This document shows positions 24,321 to 37,500 of a stretch of 64,000 bases of DNA, piece after piece. Made by a program: the position numbers and the translations under genes. A model generated the notes under the pieces. That model made no database searches. It was not told the DNA's origin and saw nothing but the letters and a program-made list of their open reading frames with translations. The stretch lies in NCBI GenBank assembly GCA_947685225.1, contig CANTUV010000051.1, forward strand, positions 8,680,001 to 8,744,000, read 5' to 3'. Positions within the stretch are counted from its first letter, which is position 1. Every line of letters begins with the position of its first letter. Origin of the DNA: Garcia nutans. Its lineage: Eukaryota > Streptophyta > Magnoliopsida > Malpighiales > Euphorbiaceae.

Positions 24321-25545
24321 CCATCATTGTAAATTACAAGTCTAAATAATCCAAACCATAAATCTACTGCTAACATATCCATATATAATAATATAACTAA
24401 ACCTACAAAAGGTCAATGTCACGAATTAAAGTATACTACTTTCTTTTTTTTAAAGTTCTTGTATCATATCCATGGCTGTCTTCCATCTTTTGTGGCTTTT
24501 GCATAGTATTAACCTAATTTGAACTGAAAGCAAGGAAGAAATCTAATGGGTCAATGGACAATAATTACTTGTTTCCTAGTTTTTGTGTTCAAGAGCTAAT
24601 TCTTCAGAAAACTCATATTTGAAACTTTATTCAAAGTCGATTAAATTCTATAAAATTCAAAGGGCAAATATATATCATCTATCAATTTATGAGATTTCTT
24701 TCTTGGTTTTTAACCAAAATAAGTTTTTTTGATCTCCTCACAAATGCAATACTGCAATCACTCATTTCCATCTAGTTTATTATACTAGTTTTATAGTTTC
24801 CTTTTCCCCTGGAAGTAGTCAATAGCCCTGACTGGAGAAAAAAAACCTAAATTCTATTCTCATGCTGGTAAATTATATTTAAAGTTTTTAATTCAACATA
24901 TTAGCTGTTATTTTATCTAATAAATTAATTGTAAGTTTACCTGAATTAAAAAAATACCACAAAAAATAACAAAAGAAGAGGAAGCAGTTAGGTTATATGC
25001 TCCTACATCTAAATGACATTTTACAACAATGCCTACCTTCGTGTCTTTGCAGCTGCAAGCAAGCTTCAGTTTCAGAGGACTATTGAAAATTTAAATTTCC
25101 TACGTTGGTCAATAAATCATACATTAGATCAACACTACGACATTGTTAAACATTATCTTTCAAAGGTCTATCTATCAAATATAATAACATAATTTTAAAA
25201 TAGATTTCTAATCACCTGTTGTAGCCTCATTTGGATGAAACAAGATAACATCCTTTCCCAAGCACAACGGAAAAACAAAATTCAAAATCATCTTCCAAGA
25301 ATTTATAATTCACATTCTCCACCCAATACCCAAAAATCCACCTTATAAAATTTGACAGCGATTCTTATGAAACTTTCTTTACAGCCGAAAACACAAAGGC
25401 AGATGGTAAACATCCACCAGGCCACCAAGCCAATATTTTGGTGCCCTTCAGGGTTTAAAGATACTGAACAAGTTGAGTAGAAATTGTTTTCTTAACATCT
25501 CCTTTAAGCTCACATGTCACGCTGTTTAAAATTTCCATGAGCTTT
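24321..25545. other. Convergent intergenic region with the 3' UTR of DOT2
   Basis: Lies between the plus-strand DUF1677 gene and the minus-strand DOT2 gene, so both 3' ends fall here. No further coding sequence seen. Confidence 0.55.
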
Positions 25546-28500
25546 TCAAGTTTTAGGCTTCTTTGGTGTGCCCGTATTTCCAGGCTCGGACTTACGTTTT
25601 ATTCCCAAGAAGTGCTCCACCTGAAAACAATGGAGAGAGATGGCATCTGCATATTAACTACGGAAAAAAAAAATTAAAAAAAAAACAGTACAGAACCAAC
25701 AAACCGAAATGAAAAGAAAATAAAGCAAACAAATAACGTGCAACGAGACAGACGGAGATTGGTTGATTTTATAAATTAAAGGAAAATCTTAGTCTCTTGA
25801 TAACTGAACTTATCTCTAAAACCAAGCATGCAGCCTATAAACAGTAAAGTGGAGCTAGCCTAGACACAATCCTGAATAGGATGACCTAAGATGAAGTGAT
25901 GAACCTCGGTGAGAGTCGTCCAAAGCAAATTCCTTCACATAGAAAAAGAAAAGCTAAAAAAATCCAAATTGGATTCAGGAACAGTAGTATTCTTTTAATT
26001 TTAGGATTAAGAAAAATCCAACTGATGTCGTGCAGATTGTATTAAAAATATATATTTGGTTCAAGAAAAAATGGTGGCTATTTGTTGGACAGAAAAGGGA
26101 GTCATTACAACTTATGGTAAAGCAAGAAAAATGTTAATGTTGGAGAAGACAAGAACTCAATGGCTCTATTTATGAAAGACCAAATACATATGTAGCGTCT
26201 TGAATTGCATTCGATTAACCAATTTATCCCTTGAACTTTCAATTTAACTATATAACCCCTTGAATTCACGTTTTTCTAAACTTATAAATAAAAATTCACT
26301 AAGTCATGGCAAATCACGCTAAATCATATTTTTCTTTACTTACAAACACATTTATTTCTCTCCAAATTCCTTCCCATCTACATTGCAATGGAATAAATTA
26401 ATTGCATTTCGAGAATGAAAATTCAGAAAACATTAAATGATACAAAAGTATTAAAAAATAAAGAAGAAAACCTAAAAGAAAACTTAGAGATTTGATTTTA
26501 GATATTATATTTTAGATGGGAAGGAAGCTCGTAGGGATGGGACTTAGAGAAAAATACATATATATTTTTTGAAAGTTAAGAAAAATGTAACTCGGCATAC
26601 GTGTGTTTATAAATTAAGAAAAATATGAATTCTGGAGCTATATGGTTAAATTAAAAGTTCAGAAGACAAGCTAACTAAACGAATAAAGTTCAGAGGGCTT
26701 CATATGCATTTGACTTTTATAAAAAGAAGGAAAAACAGCAGTGCTAGAGGTCATGAAAGTATAAATAAGTGACGTGAAAGACGATCGCTTGGAGAAAAAG
26801 GAAATAATGGCGCCATTACAACAAATCTTGATATTTCTCTCTGTTCTGCACTAACAAAAGCACTTGACAGGAAAAGACAGAACTAATAAATGATTAAAAA
26901 GCAAAACAAAACAAAACTTAAGACATATATTATCAGAAGACAACCATTTATTTAATCTAATTAATCATGACTTAAAACACAAAAATACTGAAAATTTGAT
27001 CATTCTGAAAAATATGAACCTTAAAATTATGATAAAATTAGCAGCTCAAGTTCATCATATTAGGATGCATCAAGGTGTATTTTCAAGGTATCATCAGACG
27101 TCTTGCATTAGCAATTCACCAAAAGCCTCCTGCATCCACTACACCATCCACTCAACCGTTTCTATGTTATTATCATTAGAAGTTCATTTTCATGTTAGAT
27201 TTTTTCTAGTTAAATCATTGCAACAACAAGAATCAGTGATATTGTGACCTGCCAAAGGTATCTGATTTTTGGATTGATAAGAACATTGTTTTGCACCAAA
27301 ATTTAATTTCATTTCTGCGGAACAGAGGTTGTTATTAACTTTGTGAAAATGCAGTTGCAGACAGCCAACATTGGCAAGGCCCTTGACAAGGGTGGCAAGT
27401 ACGCCCATACAAAACCACTGGATGGAAAATAAGAATTAACAATGACTCAGAAAGACACAACACAGGGAAACCATGATGAAGCCAACAAGAAGCTCTACAA
27501 CGTAACAACAGTAAGACAAGCTCAAATATTTTTTTATTTTACCTAGATTCAGTTTGGTAGTATTTTCCACTTGGTTTTGAATTAACATTAATCATGTCCA
27601 TCACCAGCTTGTGGTTAACTTTTCAGAAATTTATCATTGGATTTAGGAGTTGAGGCATTTTAGTAATTTCATTAACTGTTGTAGTTGGTAGGGCAGTAAC
27701 ATTTTGGGTCGAGCAATCATAAATCTATCAAATTGTGCAAGGAAATTCCAACCCCAGTCACAGTGCCTAATGTCAAGTCCGCTGCTGAAATTAAGCCCAA
27801 GTTTCCAAGAGATGTCAAGGCCCAAAAGCCCAAGATGCAGGAGAAGGCCAGATGATGGGAAAATTGTTAGAGTTGCTGAGCTAGTTAATTAGATAGAATT
27901 GTTAGTTATGAACACTGAATCCCATGACAGCTGGAATTGTTAGATTTGCTGAGATAATAAGACAAATAAAAGGAATATAGCTGTATATGGAATGTAATTG
28001 ATTACAGAAAACCACCCAAAGATCCAATAGCCCTTTATCACCAAACTCAGTTGCCACAACACCACTCCCAAACTACCCACAAAACAATTCGCAACTCAAA
28101 TACAACCCAGCCTAACCCCATAGGGAGTCATCAATCTACTAGTGCTGGGATTCTTCCTAACCCACATGTCAACACCCAACCACATGCTCACCTATCTCAA
28201 GTGCCACCGCCTGGAGACAATAGCCACACGAACCAGAATACCAATACCACAAAATAGACTTTCAATGGCAGAGCACCCAAAATTGAATTAACCCACTTTC
28301 ATGGAACAAATCCCAAGTAATGGATTAGAAAGTGTTCCCGGTACTTCCAACTCTATGGAATACCTGAAAAAAAGAGACATTGCCTATCTCTACCTTAGAC
28401 AGAAAGTGAACACCTAGTTTCAGGGCTGGCAGCATCAAGAATTAGATTGGGATCTATTTACTGAAGATTTATGTTCCAAGTTTGGAGAATTAAAGGCATC

Positions 28501-31500
28501 TGATGTGGTGGAAGCATTCAATAAGATGAAATAACGAGGAATAGTAGAAGAATACCATAAAAAGTTTGAAGAACTCAAATTACTGATGCTAAAGTACGAC
28601 CCATGGTTGGATGAAAATTATTTTTTATCAAGCTTTGTTAGTGGTTTGAGTAAAGAACTAAACCCTATAGTAAAACTATTCAAACGCACTACTCTCACCC
28701 GGGCTTATGAGCATTACAAATTACACAAACAGTCAATTAATACCATGTTCAAAAGAAAACAAAACCCTAAAAGCCAAACTACATAGACCAGTTTTACACA
28801 GGGACTTCCTCACAATACCCAAACAGCCAGTAGCAAAACCACTCCTAAGTTGGATTCAAAATCCAACTCTACTACTGAAAAGGCCAACACAAACACTAGA
28901 AACAATTCTTCTCAAACCAATCCAACTAATTCCTACCCAAAGAGAAACTCAGAACAATGTTTTAAATGTGGCAAACGATATTTTGTTGAACACAATGATA
29001 TTTTGTTGGACATGTCTATAAAACTAAACAGTTAAGATTACTAACGAGTACAGAGGATGATGAAGGGGATGACAATGTTAAGATTGTCAAGATTTCTATG
29101 CCTGCAATTAAGGGAACAGAAGCAGCAAATTTCCACAAGATTATTGGTGAGGTGAACAAGAAAAGGGTGATCCTGTTAGAAGACAACGAGAGCACACAAG
29201 TTTTCTAGATGAGAAGATGGTGGAGGAGATCGGCACTACTGAGACCAAAGCGAAGACCTTACTTGAAACTGTAACCAATGGCCAAAGTATGGTTAGCAGA
29301 AAAGAGTGCAAACAATCTAAGTGGCTCTTGCAAGGATTGCAGTATGACTTTGACATTAGGGTTTTGAAATTGGGGGCTCATGGCATGGTAATAAGAGCTG
29401 ATTAGATGAAACATCACAGCCCCATCCTTTGCGACTTTCAAAAGATGATTCTATCATTCATTAGGGATGGCTAGAAGGTGGAGTTAAAAGGCGTCAATGA
29501 AGAAGGGAGTTTGAAGATGATGCCGTGGAGTTAAAAGGCGTCAATGAAGAAGGGAGGTTGAAGATGATGTTGTGCAACGGAATCTTGAAAATGATCAAAG
29601 AAAACACAGTTGACGACTTTCCCCAATTTTTCTCAATACGTCTTAATAAAAAAGACAACGTATTGAAAAAATGTCAACTTTCAAATCTAGATGACAAGTG
29701 CCTAAAATTGGCTATTCCCTTTCAAAACATCGCTGTTTTGCTCCAAAAATATGCCACCATCTTTTATGAGCCAACATCCCTTCCTCCGAAACGAATTCAC
29801 AATCATGAGATCCCACTCAAAGAAGATACTTCTCCAATCAATATCTGTCCATATCTCTACCCACACTACTAGAAGGTTGAAAAAGAAAAGGCACATATGC
29901 AAAATGCTACACCAAGGAATCATTCAACCTAGCACCAGTGCCTTCGCTTCTCCAATCTCGTAGGTCTAGAACAAAGATGGTTCGTGGAGGTTTTGAGTCA
30001 ACTACTGCCAGCTCAACCAGTCTACTATCAAGGACAAGTTTTCAATTCCCTTGATAGATGACTTATTAGACAAACTCAAGACATGCTATTTACTCTTCCA
30101 AGCTCTACTTACGTTCTGGATATCATCAAATAAGGATTAAGCCCTCTAACGTTCACAAGACAACGTTCAGAACGCATAGCGGTTACTCTGAGATTTTGGT
30201 AATACCCTTTGGGCTTATGAACAACTCAGCTTCATTCCAATACTTGATTAATGACATTTTCGAGCCTTACTTGAGGAAATTCATTTTAGTGTTCTTCGAC
30301 CATCTTCAGGTGTACAACTCTTCAACTGAAGATCATGTGAAGCATTTGGAGGTGATTTTATCAATATTAAAGCATCAGTTATTTGTGAAATTCTCCAAGT
30401 GTAGTTTTGTACAAACACAAATTGAATATCTTAGGCATGTGATTGCAAATGGTGGTGTTAGCACTAATAAAAGCAAAGTTGAAGCAATGTTGAATTGTCC
30501 CAGGGCTTAGACCTTAAAGGCATTAAAAGAAATTCTTGGGTTGACTGGATGCTACAGGAAGCTTGTAAAAGGATATGGGTTAATCAGTAGACATTGATGG
30601 ATTTATTGCAAAAAGATGGATTCCATTGGAAAGAGAATGTTGAAGCTAAGGCTAAGTGAAGCTCCATAGCTGTCTTTGCCTAACTTCAAGCTTCCTTTCA
30701 TTTTGGAGGCAGATGTAAGTAACATAGGTATTGGGGCAGTTCTTATGCAAAACAACATACCCATTGCTTACATTAGCAAGGCTTTAAGTCCAAGAAACCA
30801 AGATCTTAGCATTTAAGAAAAGAAGTCGATGGCAATATTGTTTGATGTGACAAAGTAGAGTCATTACCTAGAAAATGGTAGTTTTGTGATCAAAACTAAC
30901 CATGAAAGCATAAAATACCTTCTGCAACAACACATTCACACACTTGTCCAACAAAAGGGCTTAATGAGGTTTGGATTACAAGATTCTCCATTGAAAGGGG
31001 TGTGAAAATAAGGTAGCAGATACACTTTCAAGAAGAGAATGGGCTAAGGAAGAAGAATCCAACTGTTATGCCATCACGTTGGGTTCAAGAAGTTGCTGGA
31101 AGTTATAAGTAAGATGAGCAATGCCAAGAAACAATTCAAGCTTTGATGGTTAATGTTGCTGCCAAACCCCATTATACATATACTAATGTCATTCTCAAGT
31201 ATAAAAACAGAATAGTGGTGGGAACAAGTCTAAATTGAAGCAAAGAATATTAGAGGTAGCACATGACTCCTCCTTGGGAGACCATTCTAGCATCAGAGGG
31301 TCATATGGCCAGCTTAAATCTCATTTCTACTGGAAAGGGATGAATGCTGATTCATATAATTGATAATGAAGTGTGATTTCTATCAAAGGTGTAAGGGAGA
31401 GAATGTTGCCTATCCAGGGTTGTTACAGCCGTTTTCTATTCCTAACAAGGCTAGGAATCCATTTCTATGGACTTCATTAAACAACTCCATAAATCAGAAG

Positions 31501-34500
31501 GCAATGTCACTGTGTTGGTAGTGGTAGATAGGCTGACCAAATATGCTCACTTTACTGGGTTAACACCCATTTACTACTGCCAAGGTCATTCGGTTGTTTC
31601 TCAATCATTTATTCAAACTCCATGGTCTTCCAAAGGAGAGAATGAGTGACAGAGATAAAGTTTTCACAGGTAATTTCAGGCGTGAGTTGTTTAGAATGGC
31701 AGGAGTGAAGCTTAATCTCTCTGCTGCCTAACTTCCTCAATCTGATGGGCAAACGGGCAGAGTGAACATGAGCATCGAAAAGTATCTTCGTTGTGCTTGT
31801 TTTTCTAAAACCGGGACTTGGTCCAAATGGCTTGCTCTGACAGAATGGTGGTATGATACAATTTTTCATACAAGCCTAAAAATGTCTCCATATCAAGCTT
31901 TGTATGGAAATCCTGATCAGCACGAGGCCTTTCCAAGCAGAGAAATAACAGTTGCAATAGAGGAAGAATTTCTCCAAGAAAGATAGAAGACGGTTGCTTT
32001 GCTCAAAGAACAACTATTGATAGCTCAAATTTGTCAAAATTAATTGGCTGACTCTAAAAGAAATAACATAAGCTTTGAAGTGGATGATTTCGCATATCTA
32101 AAATTCAGCCTTGCAAACAGACCTCCCTTGCTATAAGGAAGTGCATTAAGCTTATTGCAAAGTATTATGGACCCTTTTGAATCCTAACAAGAGTTGGACC
32201 AGTTGCCTACAAACTTGAAGTACGTCCTCCTTCCTCAATTCACCCTGTTTTTCACATATCACTGCTTAAAATATGTGCAAAAGACGAGTGCAAATCTTTA
32301 TTGATCCTTAGCTTCATAGAAGTGGAGAATTTAAAGTCGAGCCACTGTGTGTTGGACTCAAGAGAAATATTTTCACAATAAGCCCATTCAGCAGCTTTTA
32401 GTCCACTGGGTTGGTATGACTCTTGAAGAGGCTACTGGGAAGATAAGGAGTTTATGCAATCACAATTTCCTACTTTCTTCCTTGAGGACAAGGAAAGTCT
32501 CGAAGAGGAGGTTAATGTTAGGACTGCTGTTGGAATCAAGCCCAAGTTTCCAAGAGATGTCAAGGCCGAAATGCAGAAGCCCAAGATGCAGAAGAAGGCC
32601 AGATGATGGGAAAATTGTTAAGAGTCAATTTGTGAAGACAAGAGTTGTTGATTGATTGCCTAAAGGGTTAACAGATGTAGCTGGTAGCTTAAAAGATGGA
32701 AAGAATAAGAATATTGCTGAGCTGGTTAATTAGTTAGAATTGTTAGTTGTGAGCACTGAATTCCATGACAGCTGGAATTGTTAGATTTGCTGAGATAGTA
32801 AGACCAATAGAAGGAATATAGCTATATATAGGAATGTAATTGACTACGGAATCATGAATTGAATATGCAATAGTTATTCCCTCACTTTTCCTCTACTTCT
32901 TTCTGCTCCTAACTCCTCCCCCTCTCCCCTCTCTCTTCTGCTCGAGTATCCTGTCGCTTGAGATCAATAAAGGAGGTTTGACCTTCTCTAGCTCAAGAAC
33001 ACAACACCTATAGAACCTCTCTTTGTAATATCTAATATTAGGTTATTTGTCTTCAAAAGAGCATTTCAATCCAATTTAGGTATTAAATTTATCCTTCTAA
33101 TCTATAACATATAAAATAGCACTTGAAGAACCATAAATACTCCTAAATTTACTATTTAGGTGTTTGCATCAAGCACTATCTACACACAATAGCATCTCAA
33201 CAATTTGCTGGTACGGAGCTTTCAAATTCTTAAATTTTAAAGAAGAGTCAAACGGCAAACAGCATGAAAACAACCATGACATGCACATATAAGGACATTC
33301 AAGGATCTCAAAAGCTAAAACAATAAGTGACTGACCTTTTTGTCACCAAGCATGGGTGTTAAGCCCCCTGGCAGGTCCTTCTCAACATTTGCAAAACCAC
33401 TCCTTGGATCACTTGTTTGCCTGCAAATGGAATATAATACAAATATAAAATTACTGGAGTTCCAGCAATTGTGATACATATGAAAAATAAGCAAACTAAT
33501 TAGTCAACCTGATGCAGAAAATATATAGTGCTAAAAAACTGATATACCTTCACAGGTTCTATAGACTAACATCTTTCTTTCAAATAAGATTTTCGCTTTC
33601 TTGAGGTTCAAGTGAGTAAAAACTTACAGGTATTCATCTAACTTTATGAAACTGCCTTCAATAAGTAAAATTTGACCGATTAAAGCACAAGAAACCATTT
33701 AGAGTAAGTCAATGAAATTATTACCATAAATTAATCATAAGCGAATCATAAGCCCCCAGGTGAATGGTAAAGAAAAGAAACAAAAAATGGAGCCTATCCC
33801 CACCATAACTACATTACAAGTAAAAACATCAAGTGTGTCCATGACAAACAAAGGTGCTTCATTTCAATGAGAAAACACATATCCCACATGCAGTTTGAAT
33901 AGAAATCTGCTTTTGCTGAAGAAAAGTAACCTATACTTCTCAAAGGTAGCATTTGAATATGGAATCTGGAATCCAAAATTTTTAACTTGAGATTTTGTTT
34001 AGATCCAAATCTCTCACAATTATAAAGCCAAAGAATTAGATGGTCAATTTAGCAATGCAAAAATCCATTTTGAACCACTTGCCCGTTCCCTAGATAAAAT
34101 CCCTGCAGTCATTAGTGATGAACAATATTTGAAATTACAGATGTAAACATAAATCATACCCTGATTTAACATGACCACTGAGCACCAGGTAGGGTGTCTT
34201 TAATTGTGCCTGGGCTTCCCTCATCCGTTCCACCGACAGTGATGGTGTGTCTGAATTTTTCATTTGCTTCAACTTCAGTTCTTCCTGGTATTGCTTCATA
34301 CGCTTTTCTTGCTTCGTTTTGCCAGGCCCCTTTCCATGAAATTTATGAGAAATCATCCTAAAGGCTTCCTTGGGAGTCATCTGCCAAAAACAAGGAAACA
34401 GTCCAAAACCACAAATAGGACGTAAAAACATAAGAATAAATAAAATCTTCAACAGTGGACAGTGCACTGGCAGTGACAACAATTCACACTTAGGAAATAG

Positions 34501-37500
34501 ATCATAGTGGAATCAAGACAAACCTAAGATGAACTACCTAACCAAAAACAAATAGCAATTTTAACATGGTAAATACTAGTTTGTCTGTCACCATTTCTGC
34601 TTTTGGAGACTTGGACATCTCTACCAAAAAAAACAAATTTATATCTCCATTACACATGATAGCAAGCAAATCACCAAGTTTTATTAAAACTAATTTGCAT
34701 ATCGTCTACAATTTCCAAAAGAAATTACTACACAAAGTAACAGTTCCAAAGAAGCATATCTCAAACCATATTCTAAATTTAGCACCTGAAGACATGTACT
34801 GATATCTCACAACTAATTTACTACTTTATGGAAGGACAACTATCGTACTCATTGCAATAGAACAGTCTAGATATCACTTTATGCTACAGAAATCACTGGA
34901 TTTGCTCAATGAAGCATCTAATCTCTGGACCTCATCCATAATAGCAAAATCTACAAAGAAATGCTAGTAACTAAGAAGCAAGTGGATGATCAAGTACTTA
35001 CAATACGTCCAAATTCATCTGCTCTCTCAATTCGGATGTCCTTAAATTTGTCTTTGTCATTGTCAACATCATTGTCTACGATGCCGACAAGTTTACTCTT
35101 TTTCTTGTCCATGTTTCTGCCACCCCATTCAATACTTTCTTTAAGTGTTCCTCGTTCTTTGAGCAACTTCAGCGCACCAGATAATCCTTTCCCAACTGAA
35201 ACTTCATGAATGGTTTCGTCTGGAACTATATCCTCCATATTCTCAGAGACAGCGTTTTCATCTTTATCAGTGTCTTTGACTTCTGTCCATCCTCCAGCTT
35301 CATCTTTTTTTTCTTGATTAGAATCTATCGGTACTTCGTCCTCATCCATGAAAACATCTTCACTATCAGGCTTATGGGCATCTGAAAGAGTAGAAGCAGC
35401 ATGTTAATTCTTTTTCTGATACAAGAATTACACGTTGGTTATTCAGCACATTGAACAACACTATATCTGAAAAGTCCTGCAGCCATAACATACTTAGCAG
35501 AGTAATAACACATGAGCTAACATTTTTGGTCGATCTAAAGATCATAGTTCAAAATCAATTTGAACACAATATAACAGGAAATATCAAATTTGGAGTTGCA
35601 TAAAGCAGAATAAGGACAGTATTCCAAAGATTTATATTGATAATAGCCCCAATTTTGAAGAACACAGTTGCAACCCAAAAAATTATACATATGATATTCC
35701 CATTGGCAAGCCATAACACTATGGAAAATTCAACTTGACTTAAATTTCACTCTTTGCAATTGTCCTTTTCAAGTTTTTTTTTTTTTAAATTTCACTCTTT
35801 GCAATGGTTATTTTCAAGTTAATGCCTAGCAAAATCATTTTTTTTCCTTCTATTTATAATGCAAAAACACATAACAAAAATAAGACCTTCATCCAGCTGG
35901 AGACCCCAGACAAACTCCTCCATCTCTGTGAAGACAATCTTGTTTTCTTGTGATTCTCCAGGATTTTGATCATCTGTAATTTGACTCGTGGGGGTGGAGG
36001 TGGCCGTCGCATTGGTGGCTAGACGAGCAATTGCTTGAGGACCAGATGCTTCCTCCTCTTGCTTTTTGAGAGCTAATTTCCTCACTCTTTCTAATGATTT
36101 ATAAAGATCCTCATCATCTTCAGCAAATACTGGATTTTCATCCTCGTCTAATTTAGCAGGACGAGTTTGTTCCAGTCGCAGTGATTTAGAAGCCTCATCT
36201 GCTTTAGCATATGCAGACTGGTATGCACTACTCCTCATTTCTGCTTCAGACCTCTGTTGTTCTTCTCTAATGGCCTGCCTTCTCCCATCATTTCGAGAAC
36301 CAAGATCTCCAACACCCAATCCTGCAGAGACAGCTTCCTTTTCGAGGGCATCTAAATCCAGCTTCTCCTTCTTTCGCAATGACTTTTTTTTCTTGGGCTT
36401 CTTAAATTGAAGCATTTCTTCCTGAGTGTAGTAGTCTGATGATATTTTTCCAGAGGAGCTAAGATCTTCAAAGCGATTATTTGTGGAAGTACCTTGTAGC
36501 CTTCTGCGGAGCTGTCAGAAAAAATATATTAGACACTAAGAAAAAATAACTAAATTAAGGGGAAAAAAATCAAATACAGTCCATAGAAACAAAGATAAAT
36601 TCCTTTCCCAATTTCTTACTCATATACTGATGAAGGACTTCTATTTACATACCTCTTCTAGTTTCTTCTCAGCTTCGCCTGTGAACCGTCCCCTTTCATC
36701 AAGAGTTACCCCCTGATAAACCATCAACAATATAATAATCATATGTTTTGAAGGATAATTCAAAAGACATAACATAAAAAGAGGGATGGGAAGAGAAATG
36801 AAATCGGTGAAAAATCTAACCTCATCTCCAACTGAATCATCATACTGTGGAAGTATTTTCTTCTCTGATGCAGGATCATCATTGAACCTAAAATGTTATA
36901 GTGCCAAATAAGTGAGCAAAATTTTAACATTTATAATCTAATATAGTAGAACACATTATGCATTTCATATTACTTGTCATCATAAATTCCTGTCTTTTTC
37001 TTTGCCGCTTTATATGCCTCATCCCGTCGCTTCTGCTCTCCAATTTCAACATTTTCAAGCATGTCAACCTCTGTCACGTCAGACCAAAAATGTCTGTTAT
37101 GCAAAAATGTTTGTCATTTCAGGGAGCACAAATATGAAACATGTAGAGATGAAACCCAATGACTTACCTTCATTAATATTGCCATCGGCAAGTATACTCT
37201 GATCTTTGAGTGTCAAAACAACTGCTCCACCTTCCATGACCTTTTCTATCCCGTGGAGTACTTTAACTCCAGCTAGATCATCTGCTAAAATGTTTCATCA
37301 GAAACTGAAATGGGCAGCTAAAATATAATAAAGGTCATTCAACAGAAACTGAAATGGGCAGCTGTAAAATTTGGAATCCAAACATAGACACAGGAAATTA
37401 AGAATGGCAAGAAACTGCATTTCATAAATCACACCCCTAGACTCAACAACCACAAGCCATAGAAATTACATAGGTGAGGTATGACTAGGTATCTGCACTG

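Larger units (their letters stand above)
27771..33006 (+). mobile_element. Dead Ty3/gypsy LTR retrotransposon in a DOT2 intron
   Basis: The internal order on the plus strand is gag, zinc knuckle, reverse transcriptase, RNase H, integrase, the gypsy order. LTR-type repeats lie at 27,771-28,010 and 32,516-33,006, sharing for example AAGCCCAAGTTTCCAAGAGA, GATGATGGGAAAATTGTTA and CATGACAGCTGGAATTGTTA. The 5' LTR is shorter and lacks pieces present in the 3' LTR. A purine-rich tract (CGAAGAGGAGG) precedes the 3' LTR. Putative target duplications are CCTAA (27,766-27,770) and CCTAT (33,007-33,011), one mismatch. All domains carry stops and frameshifts. It is antisense to the host gene, so its own polyadenylation signals would not be read in the DOT2 transcript. 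Confidence 0.88.

Noticed and set aside
28051..28257. Independent Pro/Asn/His-rich small protein gene
   Set aside because: It is the low-complexity N-terminal part of the gypsy gag, directly upstream of gag motifs in a dead element.
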